The notes: generated by a model from the letters alone, not told the origin. A DNA stretch of 64,000 bases from Caulobacter soli (GCF_011045195.1 NZ_CP049199.1:2356001-2420000); one strand, 5' to 3'. Numbered from the stretch's first letter, positions 27,899-37,399 are shown. Numbers and translations are program-made.

Positions 27899-28299
27899 CC
27901 GAACCTACGCCCACCAAAGTTGTCCCACTCGTCATCGGCATCACCGACGGCTACAACTTCATGAACGTCGCCGATCCGGACAATCCCACGCGGTTGTCGC
28001 TGGACCTCAGCGAGCGCTGCGTCATCGTCTTCCGACTGAGCGACACGCTCGTGGCCAACGGTTGGACCTTCCAGAGCCTGCCGTTCGAAGTGCGCAACGA
28101 CTACGGCATCAACTTCTCCAGCTATTTCTGGGTGCCCAACGTCGTCGGCGACGAGATCTATCCGTACACGCAGTTCAAGGTCATCTACGAGTGCGCTCGG
28201 ATGGGCATCTACGACTACAGCCTGTTCATGACCGACAGCCACGGCCAGAGCATTGATCTCGATCCGAAGATCGAGAACGGCACGGGCCGTATTCCGTAG
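27895..28299 (+). CDS. Small beta-rich protein of the TIR/cyclase locus (DP-EP-like)
   Basis: A 134-residue protein rich in Asp, aromatic and beta-forming residues, with no signal peptide. It ends with a DLDPKIENGTG segment after a Tyr/Phe-rich strand (FKVIYECARMGIYDYSLFMT). The shape and the DP-containing tail remind me of small 'DP-EP' proteins found near predicted conflict systems, but the match is weak. Start ATG 27895 overlaps the TIR gene's stop (ATGA) and is preceded by GGGGAGCG, so it is translated with that gene. Base use matches its neighbours less closely, with more AT-rich codons. Confidence 0.65.
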   Translation: MTEPTPTKVVPLVIGITDGYNFMNVADPDNPTRLSLDLSERCVIVFRLSDTLVANGWTFQSLPFEVRNDYGINFSSYFWVPNVVGDEIYPYTQFKVIYECARMGIYDYSLFMTDSHGQSIDLDPKIENGTGRIP

Positions 28300-28328
28300 G
28301 TCGTCTGATCGAACCGACCACCTTCCAG

Positions 28329-30083
28329 ATGAGCGATGTCGCGGCGCTGATCCAGCGCGGTGAAATCCTGGCGGCCTACGACATCGCTCACGCCGCGCTG
28401 GAGACCGGACAGACCTCGCTGGAGATCGCCAACACGGCGGTGCTCTGCCTGGCGCGGGCCAACGCCATCGACTTCGCCCGTTCGGAATATGTCCGGTTGG
28501 GACTGGACAAGGTGCGGGACGATCCCGCCTCCATCGCCTTGGGCGCGCGGCTGCTCAAGGACGTGGCCCTGGCGGCGGTCGGCGCGCGACGCGCGGCGTT
28601 CGCGCGGGCTTCGACCCGACGCTACGGCGAACTGTTCGCGCATTTCGGCGGCCTGTATGGCGCCGTGAACGCCGCGACCATGACCTTGGTGGCGGGCGAC
28701 CCCGAGGGCGCGCGAACCTTGGCCTCGCGCGTGCTCGACCTGTCCCAGCCCATCGGCCCGAGCGGGATCGAGGCCTATTACGACGCGGCCAGCCGCGCCG
28801 AGGCCCATCTCCTGACCGGCGACGTCGCGGCGGCCCAGGCGATGATGGCGCGAGGCCTGGCGCAGGCTCCAGACAGCTTCACGGCCCACGCCTCGACCCT
28901 GCGCCAACTGGCGATCATCTGCCGTGAGACCGGCCGCGACGAGGCCTGGCTCGCGCCGTTCCGGCCGCCCGTCTGCGCGCACTTCACGGGCCACATCCTC
29001 GACGCGGTGGGCGAAGGGACCTCCGGAGCGTTCGAGGGCTTGCGGGGCGAGATCGACCGACGCCTGCGCGACCATCGCGTCGGTTTCGCCTACGGCGGGT
29101 TGGCGGCGGGAGCCGACATCGTCTTCGCCGAGGCCGTGCTCGAGGCCGGGGCCGAGCTGCACGTGGTGCTGCCGGTGAACCGCGAATCGTTCATCGCCAC
29201 CTCGGTCGCGCCGTTCGGGGAGGGCTGGCTTCCACGCTTCGAGCGCTGCTTCGGCCGGGCGGCCTCGGTGCGCTACGCCTCGCAGGACCCGTATCTGGGC
29301 GACGACCAGGTCTTCGCCTATGCCAGTCAGTTCGCCATGGGCTGCGCCGTGCTGCGCGCCCAGACCCTGTCGACCGAGGCGATCCAGCTGGCGATCTGGG
29401 ACGGGCGGCCGCCGGCGGGACCGGCGGGGGTGGCCGTCGACCTGGCCTATTGGTCGGCGGGCGGGCGAGCCTCGTCGGTGATCGATTGCGTTCGCCCGCC
29501 GCTGCCCGTCAACCTGTCGCCGGGAAAAGACGGCGACCCGTCGCGGGGCGGCCGGGCGATGAAGGCGATGTTGTTCGCGGACGTGAAGGGGTTCGGCGCG
29601 TTGCGCGACGACCAGATCCCAGGCTTCTTCGAGATCGTGATGGGACAGATGGCCAGGGTGGTCGAGGCCCTGGACGCGCCGCCGCGCCACCTGGAAACCT
29701 GGGGCGACGGGCTGTTCCTGGTGTTCGACGCGCCGGTCGACGCCGCCGTCGCCGCTCTGCGGCTACTGGAAGCCCATCGCCGACTGAACTTGAAGGAACA
29801 GGGACTGCCAGGCGGCCTGGGGCTGAGGATCGGCGGACACTACGGACCTGTCCACCTGCGGACAAACCCCCTGACTCGCGCGCCGGCCGTGGTGGGCGCC
29901 CACGTCGTGGTGGCCGCCCGGATCGAGCCGGATGTCGCGCCCGGTTCGGCCTATGTCAGCGAGGCCCTGGCCGGCGCATTGGCCACCTTCCACGGGGACC
30001 GCTTCCGCTGCGGCTATGTCGGCCGCACGCACGGTCGCAAGGGCTTTCCGGCGACCCCGATCTTCAACCTGGCTCGAGCCTGA
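28329..30083 (+). CDS. TPR / SLOG-like / class III nucleotide cyclase protein
   Basis: A 584-residue, apparently cytoplasmic protein of three parts. Residues ~1-210 are helical repeats (DUF4071/TPR-S-like). Residues ~215-375 look like a Rossmann SLOG-type nucleotide-binding domain (FAYGGLAAGADIVFAEAVLE, ELHVVLPVN). Residues ~410-580 are a class III cyclase: LFADVKGFGAL has the first metal Asp and ETWGDGLFLVFD the second; AARIEPDVAPG has the transition-state Arg. The base-selecting Lys is Glu, and the usual Asn before AAR is Val (HVVVAAR), so product and activity are open. It lies 29 bases after the small beta-rich gene. Confidence 0.85.
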   Translation: MSDVAALIQRGEILAAYDIAHAALETGQTSLEIANTAVLCLARANAIDFARSEYVRLGLDKVRDDPASIALGARLLKDVALAAVGARRAAFARASTRRYGELFAHFGGLYGAVNAATMTLVAGDPEGARTLASRVLDLSQPIGPSGIEAYYDAASRAEAHLLTGDVAAAQAMMARGLAQAPDSFTAHASTLRQLAIICRETGRDEAWLAPFRPPVCAHFTGHILDAVGEGTSGAFEGLRGEIDRRLRDHRVGFAYGGLAAGADIVFAEAVLEAGAELHVVLPVNRESFIATSVAPFGEGWLPRFERCFGRAASVRYASQDPYLGDDQVFAYASQFAMGCAVLRAQTLSTEAIQLAIWDGRPPAGPAGVAVDLAYWSAGGRASSVIDCVRPPLPVNLSPGKDGDPSRGGRAMKAMLFADVKGFGALRDDQIPGFFEIVMGQMARVVEALDAPPRHLETWGDGLFLVFDAPVDAAVAALRLLEAHRRLNLKEQGLPGGLGLRIGGHYGPVHLRTNPLTRAPAVVGAHVVVAARIEPDVAPGSAYVSEALAGALATFHGDRFRCGYVGRTHGRKGFPATPIFNLARA

Positions 30084-30132
30084 GCCCGGCCTAGGCGTCG
30101 CGACGAGGCCTTTCGGGCGGGGCCTTTCGCGC

Positions 30133-30156
30133 GGGATGTGCAGATCGTCACATCCC
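30133..30156 (+). other. Hairpin between cyclase gene and lectin-like gene
   Basis: A perfect 8-bp stem GGGATGTG / CACATCCC with an 8-base loop lies 50 bases after the cyclase stop. There is no T run, so it is not a classical terminator. It could be a processing or attenuation site or an operator for the following gene. The rest of 30084-30280 shows nothing clear. Confidence 0.4.
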
Positions 30157-30280
30157 TGGGCGAGAACCTCCAGCACAGTTTCCACGCGGCCCGAGACGAT
30201 CAGCGCTCACGCGGCCTGACCATCGTCGTCGAAATCGCCGGCCGGTGATCCGTGACGCGCAGTCTTGGGAAGCGCAGGCC

Positions 30281-31636
30281 ATGAGCGAACTCCTCCTTTT
30301 TGCCCCGGCCTCCACGCATCGTCCGGCGCGGTCCCTGGTGACGGCGGCGGGCCATTCCCCCGGAGCGGAGGCCGCATCGTCCGCCAGCACCTTCGCCCTG
30401 TCCGGCGCGGCGTGGGCGAAGCTGGCCGCTCTCGTCCGGACCAGCCAGGCGCGCGCGGATGCGGCGCGCGCCCAGACGACGCCGACCCCCGGCAGGCGCT
30501 CCGTCGTCACGGCCGGCGGCAGCCTGGCCCAGGTCATGGAGGCCGCGCTCGCCGCCGTGGCGGCGCCTTGCGAGAGCGTGGAACTGCAGGACACATGGTG
30601 GGCCCTGATCGACGCCGCGCGCGACTGGGACGATCGCGTCAAGCCGAGCTTTCAGGCTATGGCGGGCGATATCATCAGCTTCGCCGACGTGACGGCGGCG
30701 CGGCACTACGGCCGGCTGGCCGAACTCCTGCGGCCCCTCCAGGGGCGCGCGCCGACCAAGGCGGAGGCCGACGCCTGCGTCACGGTTCTCGACCGATTGG
30801 TCCAGGCCGCCCAGGACCGCGCGCGGAGAGCGGTCAAGCTGAACAGCCAGATCGGTCCGTTCGCCGACGCGGCGCACAGGTTCGGCCAGGCGTTCGCCCG
30901 GCATGAGCGCAATCCGCCGATCCGGGTCATGCTGCCCGGGGTCCCGTTCCTGTGCCTGTCGTATGGCGACGACAATCTGGCCTGCGCCGGCGACATTCGC
31001 CGCCAGGACGAGCGGCATTGGTGGATTCTGGATTTCCAGCCCCAGAGCGGCGCCTACACCTTCACCAGCGCGACGAGCCCCGATCGCGTGCTGGTCGTCG
31101 ACCAGAATCCGCAACTGATCACCCTGGCCAATTCCGCGCCCGTCTTCCTCATCAGCGAGGCCCCCAGGCCGCGTCTGGAAGCCCGCGCCGCCGTCACCAA
31201 CCAGGCCGCCGCCCTGTTCTATGTGCCGCCTCACGACGGGCTATACATCCAGAATGTGAGCTATCCAGGCTTCACCCTCGACTGCGTCGGCAACGACTTC
31301 TGGGGCGAGGGGACGCCGGTCCTGTGCTTTCGCAAGGACGGCGGCGTCAACCAGCGCTGGGCGTTCGACCCGCCGCCGCGATCGCCGCGCGAGATCGCTT
31401 TCCATGACGTGGTGGCGCCGTCGGGCGCCTTGGCCGAGCAGATCGGCCGGATCCGGCCGTTGCAGGGCGATTGGGCGGCCATCGCCGATGACCTGCGGGC
31501 CGGCGTCGGCCGCGTGCTCGGTTGTCTCGAACGGGGCGAGCCCTTCACCCTCGGGCAGCGGATCGAAGAGGTTCTGGAGGCGTGGCGCCGGCTGGCCCTC
31601 GAGGCCGCGGCCGCGTCGAGCGCGATCGACCGCTGA
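30281..31636 (+). CDS. Helical protein with a lectin-like (beta-trefoil-type) region
   Basis: A 451-residue protein, unrecognised as a whole. Residues ~1-210 are mostly Ala-rich helix with amphipathic stretches (PLQGRAPTKAEADACVTVLD). Residues ~225-375 are beta-rich (HWWILDFQPQSGAYTFTSAT, LYIQNVSYPGFTLDCVG) and end with a Q-x-W motif (NQRWAFDP) of the ricin-type trefoil kind. A short helical tail follows. No signal peptide. ATG 30281 is preceded by GGGAAG. It follows the TIR/cyclase genes on the same strand and could be a carbohydrate-binding or pore-forming effector, which is speculation. Confidence 0.6.
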   Translation: MSELLLFAPASTHRPARSLVTAAGHSPGAEAASSASTFALSGAAWAKLAALVRTSQARADAARAQTTPTPGRRSVVTAGGSLAQVMEAALAAVAAPCESVELQDTWWALIDAARDWDDRVKPSFQAMAGDIISFADVTAARHYGRLAELLRPLQGRAPTKAEADACVTVLDRLVQAAQDRARRAVKLNSQIGPFADAAHRFGQAFARHERNPPIRVMLPGVPFLCLSYGDDNLACAGDIRRQDERHWWILDFQPQSGAYTFTSATSPDRVLVVDQNPQLITLANSAPVFLISEAPRPRLEARAAVTNQAAALFYVPPHDGLYIQNVSYPGFTLDCVGNDFWGEGTPVLCFRKDGGVNQRWAFDPPPRSPREIAFHDVVAPSGALAEQIGRIRPLQGDWAAIADDLRAGVGRVLGCLERGEPFTLGQRIEEVLEAWRRLALEAAAASSAIDR

Positions 31637-31643
31637 GCGCTGG

Positions 31644-32555
31644 TCAGCCCTGGGACTCGTCCAACAGTCTCAGAAAGCCGCGCAGGGTCGGGGTGTCGTC
31701 GTCGCGCCGCCAGACCAGGCCGGTTTCCAGCACGGGGGCGGGGCCGTCGAGATCGAGATAGCTGACGCCCGCGCGCGCCAGGTTGCGCAGCGAGGCCGGA
31801 ACCAGGGCCACGCCCAGGCCCGCGGAGACCAGGCTGATGATGGTTTGCATCTGGATCGCTTCCTGGACGATCCTGGGCCGCTGGCGGCGAGTGGTGAAAT
31901 AGGCTGTCACCAAGTCGTGGAAGGCGGGCGCGACCTGGCGAGGGAACAGGATCAACGGCGCGTCGATCACCGTCTCGGCCGACAGGACGCCGTCGCCGAC
32001 GGGCAGCCGGCCCTCGTCGATCCAGGTCGTCGGAACCGCCGCCACCAGCGGCTCGGACAGCAGGCGCCGATAGGCGAGAGGCTCGGGCAGGACCCGATCG
32101 TGCGGTGGTATGATGATGCCGGCATGGCCCTCGCCGGCGGCCAGGGCGGGGATCTGGACGTCGCTGGTGGTCTCGACCAAGCGGATCTCGACCTCGGGAA
32201 AGGCCTCGGCGTAGCGCCGGACCAGGCCGGGCAGGATGCTGTAGTCGGCGGTGCTGACGAAGGACAGCGACAGGTGACCGCTGAGACCGTCGCGCAGGCG
32301 GTGGGCGCCGTCCGGCAGGGCGTCCAGCGTCGCCAGCGCCTTGCGGACCTGGGGCAGCCACTGCTCGCCGAAGGACGTCAGCCAGACATTGCGCTTGGTG
32401 CGAATGAACAGCGGCGCGCCCAGGGTGCGCTCCAGCGCCATGATCGACTGGCTGAGCGGCGGCTGGGTCATGCGCAGGCGTTCGGCGGCGCGGCCGAAAT
32501 GCAGCGTGTCGGCGACCGCGGCGAAGTGCCTGAGCTGTCGTGTGTCGATGGTCAT
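31644..32555 (-). CDS. LysR-family transcriptional regulator
   Basis: A 303-residue regulator. The HTH (HFGRAAERLRMTQPPLSQSI, residues 19-38) and the effector-binding periplasmic-protein-like domain are complete. N-terminal MTIDTRQLRHFAAVADTLHF is typical. It is divergent from ilvD across a 91-base gap with a dyad, so it probably controls ilvD and itself. The inducer is unknown; a branched-chain pathway intermediate is the natural guess. Confidence 0.9.
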   Translation of the reverse strand: MTIDTRQLRHFAAVADTLHFGRAAERLRMTQPPLSQSIMALERTLGAPLFIRTKRNVWLTSFGEQWLPQVRKALATLDALPDGAHRLRDGLSGHLSLSFVSTADYSILPGLVRRYAEAFPEVEIRLVETTSDVQIPALAAGEGHAGIIIPPHDRVLPEPLAYRRLLSEPLVAAVPTTWIDEGRLPVGDGVLSAETVIDAPLILFPRQVAPAFHDLVTAYFTTRRQRPRIVQEAIQMQTIISLVSAGLGVALVPASLRNLARAGVSYLDLDGPAPVLETGLVWRRDDDTPTLRGFLRLLDESQG

Positions 32556-32573
32556 TTGTTTTTCGACCTTATA

Positions 32574-32601
32574 GGCGTTGAATAATATATTTCACAACGC
32601 C
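32574..32601. promoter_or_regulatory. Candidate LysR operator upstream of ilvD
   Basis: GGCGTTG and CAACGCC form a 7-bp inverted repeat separated by a 14-base AT-rich spacer (AATAATATATTTCA), in the gap between the LysR gene and ilvD. The AT-rich centre could also carry a -10 element. This is the general shape of a LysR recognition site. Confidence 0.55.
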
Positions 32602-32646
32602 GTGAAAGTCAGGCATCCGTCTCGCGACCAATCTGGAACCCTACCG

Positions 32647-34494
32647 ATGCCTCCTTATCGCTCGCGAACCTCCACCCATGGCCGCAACATGGCCGGCGCC
32701 CGAGGCCTTTGGCGCGCCACGGGCATGAAGGACGAGGATTTCGGCAAGCCGATCATCGCCGTCGCCAACAGCTTCACCCAGTTCGTCCCAGGCCATGTGC
32801 ACCTGAAGGACCTGGGGCAGCTGGTCGCCCGCGAGATCGAGGCCGCCGGCGGCGTGGCCAAGGAATTCAATACCATCGCCGTCGACGACGGCATCGCGAT
32901 GGGCCACGGCGGCATGCTGTATTCGCTGCCCAGCCGCGACCTGATCGCCGACAGCGTCGAATACATGGTCAACGCCCACTGCGCCGACGCGATGGTGTGC
33001 ATCTCCAACTGCGACAAGATCACGCCCGGCATGCTGATGGCCGCCATGCGGCTGAACATTCCGGTGGTCTTCGTCTCGGGCGGCCCGATGGAAGCCGGCA
33101 AGGTGGTGATCAAGGGCCAGATCCGCTCGCTGGACTTGGTCGACGCCATGGTCGTGGCCGCCGACGACAAATATACCGACGAGGAAGTCACCGCGATCGA
33201 GAAGGCGGCCTGTCCGACCTGCGGCTCGTGCTCGGGCATGTTCACGGCCAACTCGATGAACTGCCTGACGGAAGCCTTGGGCCTGTCGCTGCCGGGCAAC
33301 GGCTCGGTGCTGGCCACCCACGCCGACCGCGAGGCCCTGTTCAAGGAAGCCGGCCGCCTGATCGTCGACCTGGCCCAGCGCTGGTACGAGCAGGAGGATC
33401 CCAAGGCCCTGCCGCGCGGCATCGCCACGCGCGCGGCGTTCGAGAACGCCATGAGCCTGGACATCGCCATGGGCGGCTCGACCAACACCGTGCTGCACCT
33501 GCTGGCCGCCGCCAGCGAGGGCGGCGTCGAGTTCTCGATGGGCGACATCGACCGGCTGTCGCGCCAGGTGCCGTGCCTCTGTAAGGTCGCGCCCGCGAAA
33601 GCCGACGTCCACATGGAGGACGTCCACCGGGCCGGTGGCGTCATGGCCATCCTGGGCGAGCTGGAGCGCGGCGGGCTGATCGACGCCAGCCAGCCGACCG
33701 TCCACGCCACGACCATGGCCGAGGGCCTGGCGCGCTGGGACATCGGCCGCACCAACAGCCAGACCGCCCGCGACCTGTTCAGCGCCGCGCCCGGCGGCAA
33801 GCCGACCCAGATCGCCTTCAGCCAGGCCGCGCGCTGGGAAGAGCTGGACACCGACCGCGAGAAGGGCGTGATCCGCTCGGTCGAGCATCCGTTCTCCAAG
33901 GACGGCGGCCTGGCCGTGCTGTTCGGCAATCTCGCGCCCGAGGGCTGCATCGTGAAGACGGCCGGGGTCGACGACTCCATCCTGACCTTCCGCGGCACGG
34001 CCCGGGTGTTCGAGAGCCAGGACGCGGCGGTCAGCGGCATCCTGGGCGGTCAGGTCGTGGCCGGCGAGGTCGTCGTCATCCGCTACGAGGGCCCCAAGGG
34101 CGGTCCGGGCATGCAGGAGATGCTGTACCCGACCACCTATCTGAAATCGAAGGGCCTGGGCGCGGCCTGCGCCCTGATCACCGACGGGCGCTTCTCGGGC
34201 GGCACCTCGGGCCTGTCGATCGGCCACGTTTCGCCGGAAGCGGGCGAGGGCGGTCTGATCGCCCTGGTCGAGACGGGCGATCCGATCCTGATCGACATCC
34301 CCAATCGCGGCATCACCCTGGACCTGCCCGACGCGGTGATCGAAGAGCGTCGTCAGGCCATGCTGGCCAAGGGCTCCAACGCCTGGAAGCCGGTTGGCCG
34401 CAAGCGCGAGGTGTCGCCGGCCCTGCGCGCCTACGCCGCCATGACCACCAACGCCGCGCGCGGCGCGGTGCGCGACGTCAGCCAGATCGAGTAG
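32647..34494 (+). CDS. ilvD: Dihydroxy-acid dehydratase
   Basis: A 615-residue Fe-S enzyme that dehydrates 2,3-dihydroxy-3-methyl acids in isoleucine and valine synthesis. Cluster Cys motifs [10 protein letters not shown] and [18 protein letters not shown] are intact, and the length matches the family. The C-terminal [19 protein letters not shown] is also diagnostic of IlvD/Edd; details such as [17 protein letters not shown] favour IlvD. ATG 32647 gives the expected N-terminus ([19 protein letters not shown]). A divergent LysR gene probably regulates it. Confidence 0.95.
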   Translation: MPPYRSRTSTHGRNMAGARGLWRATGMKDEDFGKPIIAVANSFTQFVPGHVHLKDLGQLVAREIEAAGGVAKEFNTIAVDDGIAMGHGGMLYSLPSRDLIADSVEYMVNAHCADAMVCISNCDKITPGMLMAAMRLNIPVVFVSGGPMEAGKVVIKGQIRSLDLVDAMVVAADDKYTDEEVTAIEKAACPTCGSCSGMFTANSMNCLTEALGLSLPGNGSVLATHADREALFKEAGRLIVDLAQRWYEQEDPKALPRGIATRAAFENAMSLDIAMGGSTNTVLHLLAAASEGGVEFSMGDIDRLSRQVPCLCKVAPAKADVHMEDVHRAGGVMAILGELERGGLIDASQPTVHATTMAEGLARWDIGRTNSQTARDLFSAAPGGKPTQIAFSQAARWEELDTDREKGVIRSVEHPFSKDGGLAVLFGNLAPEGCIVKTAGVDDSILTFRGTARVFESQDAAVSGILGGQVVAGEVVVIRYEGPKGGPGMQEMLYPTTYLKSKGLGAACALITDGRFSGGTSGLSIGHVSPEAGEGGLIALVETGDPILIDIPNRGITLDLPDAVIEERRQAMLAKGSNAWKPVGRKREVSPALRAYAAMTTNAARGAVRDVSQIE

Positions 34495-34504
34495 GCTTGC
34501 TCCC

Positions 34505-34543
34505 AAAGAAAAACGGCGTCGACCTGGAGGAAGGTCGACGCCG
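34505..34543 (-). terminator. Rho-independent terminator of the TonB receptor gene
   Basis: A perfect 12-bp stem (34514-34525 with 34532-34543) with loop GGAGGA. On the minus strand it is followed by TTTTTCTTT, so it ends the receptor transcript. It lies just after the convergent ilvD stop and may also limit read-through from that side. Confidence 0.9.
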
Positions 34544-34576
34544 CGCTGAGGCGTATTTCGGGGAGAAGGAGCCGCC

Positions 34577-37399
34577 TCAGAAGTTGTAGCGCAGGCCCAC
34601 GATGAACTGGCGGCCGCTGTGGGTGTAGACGTTCAGGCGGTTGCTATCGCCGACGTACTGGTCGTTGAACTCGTCGGTCAGGTTCACGCCCTCGACGCTG
34701 AGCTTGAGGTTCGGCCGGATGTTCCAGCTGGCCTGCATGTCGACGTTCAGGGTCTCGTTGGTGCCCTGGACGGTGTTGCCGTCGCTGCCCGGAACCTGGG
34801 TCAGGTAGCCGCCGCGATAGGCCAGCGAACCCCGCACGCTCCACTTGTCGGTCTCGTAGTAGAGCGTCGCGTTGGCGGCGTTCTTCGACAGACCGATCAG
34901 GTCGTCGATCACGACCGGCCCGCCCGTCGCCTGCGTGGTGGGGTATTCGATCTTGGACGAGACATAGGTGTAGTTGGCGATCACGCCGAAGTGGCTCATC
35001 CAGCCCGGCAGGAACGTGAAGGGCTGCTGGAGGTTCAGCTCGAAGCCCTTCAGATCGCCGCCCTTGGTGTTCAGCGGCTTGGAGACCTGGAACACCATGT
35101 CCGGCGTGGCGGTGGTCCCGACGAGCAGCGAGTCCGGCAGGCCCAGGGTATTGTACACCAGCTGTTGGGTCTGGGTGGCGACGAAGGTGTCGATCTTCTT
35201 GTAGAAGAAGCCCGCGGCGAACATCGTGCCCGACGACGGATACCATTCCAGCGAGACGTCGATGTTCTTGGACTGGGTCGGCTTCAGGAACGGGTTGCCC
35301 GAGCTGTAGGATCGGTTGGCGCCCTGCACCGCGACGTCGCCGCCGGGAGCCAGCGAACCGATGCCCGGACGCGCGACGGTCTTGGCGGCGCTGAAGCGGG
35401 CCACGACGGTGTCGCTGACGTCGGCCGCCAGGTTAAACGAGGGCAGGGTCAGGTCGTAGTCGCGCTTGACGTCGACACGCTGGATCGCGCCGGCGACGGC
35501 GGCGTAGCCGGCCGACTCCTGCTCGGTGTGGACGCGGCGCACGCCGGCGTCGCCCCGGAAGGGCAGGCCCAGCGCCTGGAAGCGGAACTCGGCCTGGACA
35601 TAGGCGCCGGTGTCATCCTCCTCGACCGCGCCGTACTGGCCGCGAGCCGAGGTGTTGTTGGTGCCGGTCAGGGCGTAGATGCCGGTGTTGCTGTAGATGT
35701 TCAGCAGGGCGGCGTACTTGTCGATGTCGGGCACCAGCCAGGCGGTGGCGTTGCCGGCCGGCATCCCCAGGCCCTTGCCGAAGCCGCCATACACCTTGGA
35801 CACCGAGGCCAGCTGGGCCGGGGTCAGGGTCTGGCTGACCGTCTCGCTGGTCCGATAGAGGCCGTAGCTGTCGTACTCGAACTTGCGCCAGTCGACGCCG
35901 GTCTTGATCTTCAGGTTCTGGTTGGCTTCCCACTCGCCGTAGATCTTGGCGGTGGAGAACTGGTTTTCGACGAAGGTCGGGCGGAGACGCACTTCCGATG
36001 TGCCGTTGATCGCCGACCAGTTGGCCGGATCAGTGGCGTCGAAGCCCAACAGGATCTGCGGCGCGCGACCCTTGCGGAAGTCGTAGGTGTAGTTCTGGCT
36101 ATTGGCCCGGTCGAAGGTGACGATCGTCGAGACCGGCTGGGTGAAGGTCGAGTCCGCGTAGCCGGCCAGGGCGCCGACGACCAGGCGGTCGCCGAAGTTG
36201 TGATTGGCCGACAGGGTGAACTGCTTGAACTCGGTGTTCAGCTCGTCATAGGCCGACTGGGTGCGCAGATCGACATTGTCCATCCGGGCGTAGACCAGAT
36301 CGTTGCCCTGGACGACGCCGTCGCGGATGATCGTCTGGGGCTTGCCGGTGCCGGCGCGCGACAGGCCGATGGCCTGCAGCTGGGCTTCCTTACGCTTGCC
36401 CGCCAGATAGGCGTACAGCGCGTCCAGCGTGATCTCGGTGTTCGCGTCCGGCTTGTATTGGATCGAACCGGCCAGGCCCAGGCGCTTGTTGTCGATGTCG
36501 TAGCTGACATAGGCCGGGATGCGTGGGACGAAGATGCCGGTGTTGGCGTCGGTGTTGTTGATCTGGGCGATCGTGTAACCGGGCACCGTCGAAGCCGCGT
36601 TGAAGCCGCCGTTGCTGCCGCCGACGGCCCAGCGAGTGATGTTGGCGCCTTCTTCCTTCAGGTGGCGCTCTTCGTAGGCGGCCGAGAGCAGGACGCCCAG
36701 CTTGCCGTCGAAGAAGGTGCGGCTGGCCAGGGCCGAGACGCGCGGCGTCGTCTTTTCGGACAGGTCGTTGTAGCTGCCGCCCGCCGACAGCACGAGCTGC
36801 GGCTTACCGCTGTCGAAGGCGCGCGAGGTGGTCAGGTCGACCGTCGCGCCCAACGAGCCTTCCTCGACGTCGGCCGAGGCGGTCTTGCGCACCGCGATGC
36901 TGTTGAAGAGATCCGAGGCGAAGACGTTGAAGTCAAAGCCGCGACCGCGATTGGTGCCGCCGCTGTTGGCGGTGCCGCCGGTGGTGGAGATGGCCTCCAT
37001 GCCGTTGATGCGCACGCGGGTGTAGTCCGAACCCAGGCCGCGGACGGTGATCTGCCGGCCTTCGCCGTTGATCCGCGAGATCGAGACGCCGGGGATGCGT
37101 TGCAGCGACTCGGCCAGGTTCAGGTCGGGGAACTGGGCGATGTCCTCGGCCTTGATGGCGTCGACGACGCCCGAGGCGTTGCGCTTGATGTTGATGGCGC
37201 TGGCCAGGCTGGCGCGGAAGCCGGTGACGACCACGGCCTCGACGGCGTTGTCGGGCTCGACGGCCTGACCCGCGGGGGCCGGAGGCGTGGCGTCCTGGGC
37301 GTGGGCGACGCCCGAGGCGGCCACGGCCAAGGTGACAGCCAGGCTGGACGCGCCGTAGCGCAGAATGGTCCGCAAGCGTTGTGACGGTCGAAGCGACAT
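34577..37399 (-). CDS. TonB-dependent receptor, large Caulobacter type
   Basis: A 940-residue outer-membrane receptor. Signal peptide ends AHAQ; then a TonB box-like VEAVVVTGFRASLASAI, a plug (NLAESLQRIPGVSISRINGE, RGLGSDYTRVRINGMEA) and a long barrel ending in RYNF. The large-loop GTNRGRGFDFNVFASDLFN form is common in carbohydrate-uptake receptors of Caulobacter and Sphingomonas. ATG 37399 has GGAGGGAAC upstream. It is divergent from an MFS transporter and a Tat-exported protein, which suggests a shared sugar-type substrate. Confidence 0.9.
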   Translation of the reverse strand: MSLRPSQRLRTILRYGASSLAVTLAVAASGVAHAQDATPPAPAGQAVEPDNAVEAVVVTGFRASLASAINIKRNASGVVDAIKAEDIAQFPDLNLAESLQRIPGVSISRINGEGRQITVRGLGSDYTRVRINGMEAISTTGGTANSGGTNRGRGFDFNVFASDLFNSIAVRKTASADVEEGSLGATVDLTTSRAFDSGKPQLVLSAGGSYNDLSEKTTPRVSALASRTFFDGKLGVLLSAAYEERHLKEEGANITRWAVGGSNGGFNAASTVPGYTIAQINNTDANTGIFVPRIPAYVSYDIDNKRLGLAGSIQYKPDANTEITLDALYAYLAGKRKEAQLQAIGLSRAGTGKPQTIIRDGVVQGNDLVYARMDNVDLRTQSAYDELNTEFKQFTLSANHNFGDRLVVGALAGYADSTFTQPVSTIVTFDRANSQNYTYDFRKGRAPQILLGFDATDPANWSAINGTSEVRLRPTFVENQFSTAKIYGEWEANQNLKIKTGVDWRKFEYDSYGLYRTSETVSQTLTPAQLASVSKVYGGFGKGLGMPAGNATAWLVPDIDKYAALLNIYSNTGIYALTGTNNTSARGQYGAVEEDDTGAYVQAEFRFQALGLPFRGDAGVRRVHTEQESAGYAAVAGAIQRVDVKRDYDLTLPSFNLAADVSDTVVARFSAAKTVARPGIGSLAPGGDVAVQGANRSYSSGNPFLKPTQSKNIDVSLEWYPSSGTMFAAGFFYKKIDTFVATQTQQLVYNTLGLPDSLLVGTTATPDMVFQVSKPLNTKGGDLKGFELNLQQPFTFLPGWMSHFGVIANYTYVSSKIEYPTTQATGGPVVIDDLIGLSKNAANATLYYETDKWSVRGSLAYRGGYLTQVPGSDGNTVQGTNETLNVDMQASWNIRPNLKLSVEGVNLTDEFNDQYVGDSNRLNVYTHSGRQFIVGLRYNF

